Of a stretch of 6,384 nucleotides of DNA, positions 6,165 to 6,384 are shown piece by piece. The stretch comes from Anaerolineaceae bacterium. Its GTDB lineage: Bacteria > Chloroflexota > Anaerolineae > Anaerolineales > Anaerolineaceae. Every line of letters starts with the position of its first letter. The first letter of the stretch is position 1. The notes under the pieces were generated by a model. It had not been told where the DNA came from. It did no database searches and worked only from the letters and a program-made list of their open reading frames with translations. Position numbers and translations under genes: made by a program. Location of the stretch: assembly GCA_021107195.1 (NCBI GenBank), contig JAIOTF010000233.1:1-6384 (forward strand). The letters run 5' to 3'.

Positions 6165-6185
6165 AACACCCTTTTCAAGGGTGTT
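6165..6185. other. Second tight hairpin directly after the terminator
   Basis: AACACCCTT (6165-6173) and AAGGGTGTT (6177-6185) form a perfect 9-bp inverted repeat with a 3-nt loop. It starts at the last T of the preceding terminator tail. No T-tract follows on either strand. It may back up the terminator or be an independent protein site. Confidence 0.55.
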
Positions 6186-6300
6186 GTCAATTTCAACCTT
6201 ACCCTGCGGATACAATGTGAAAAGGGTCGATGCTTAACGATGGATTACTCCCCAACAACAGCAATAACGAATACAGGATTTTTCGCACAAAACTAAGGGG

Positions 6301-6362
6301 AAATGTGTCTATAAGCAAAAGCAATTTTTCGTATTAGCAGTTTTTCATTAATAGACACATTT
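6301..6362. repeat. 12-bp perfect inverted repeat with a 38-nt T-rich centre
   Basis: AAATGTGTCTAT (6301-6312) and ATAGACACATTT (6351-6362) are exact reverse complements, with two possible outer G-T wobbles. The centre holds two near-identical 10-mers, GCAATTTTTC (6321) and GCAGTTTTTC (6337), spaced 16 nt apart. The right arm runs into TTTT, so on the plus strand it could act as a terminator-like or attenuator hairpin. It could also be the terminal repeats of a very short non-coding element, or operator half-sites for a gene starting beyond the window. The sequence does not decide among these. Confidence 0.5.
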
Positions 6363-6384
6363 TTGTACTATCTTTTAGGGATGA

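Noticed and set aside
6184..6216. Promoter TTGTCA ... TACAAT
   Set aside because: Both boxes are five of six, but the spacer is 21 nt, outside the usual 16-19, and no convincing gene follows.
6230..6337. 35-codon ORF with start MLNDGLLPNNSNN after AAGGG
   Set aside because: The AAGGG is only 3 nt from the ATG, the peptide is low in recognisable features, and the ORF runs into the inverted repeat. Too weak to call a gene.

Overview
The window (about 54% GC by eye, with AT-richer gaps between genes) comes from a bacterial chromosome. The xpt-guaA pair, a lipoprotein penicillin-binding protein of the MecA/PbpC type, a Maf protein with an extra C-terminal tail and a membrane protein opening MDFGEILGKAWKIIWKNKVLW together suggest Chloroflexota, perhaps Anaerolineae. 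That placement rests on the look of the proteins and was not tested by a search. No mobile-element genes, CRISPR arrays, tRNAs or rRNAs are visible.

Layout. Bases 1-2448 are on the minus strand and hold two genes read right to left: maf (1780-2448), then, 29 nt later, a penicillin-binding lipoprotein (1750 down past base 1, so its C-terminus lies outside the window). The maf start has no good ribosome binding site, but an extended -10 box lies 7 nt before its ATG, so its transcript may be leaderless. Bases 2449-2772 are a divergent intergenic region with several dyads. One leader hairpin can exchange partners with the sequence between the xpt ribosome binding site and ATG.

On the plus strand, xpt (2773-3345) and guaA (3352-4896) form a tight two-gene operon. 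Xpt makes XMP from xanthine and PRPP, and GuaA aminates XMP to GMP, so together they form a complete xanthine-to-GMP salvage route. A 183-nt gap with a strong hairpin and a second dyad precedes a polytopic membrane protein gene of unknown function (5080-6102), which ends at a clear intrinsic terminator (6129-6164). The last 220 bases have no convincing gene. They hold a short perfect hairpin, T-rich repeats and a 12-bp inverted repeat (6301-6362) that may belong to the regulation of the next gene, to a terminator or to a small element.

The core genes are ordinary. The signals most worth a second look are non-coding: the xpt leader with mutually exclusive pairings and no recognisable purine riboswitch, the probable leaderless maf promoter, and the inverted repeat at the right edge.
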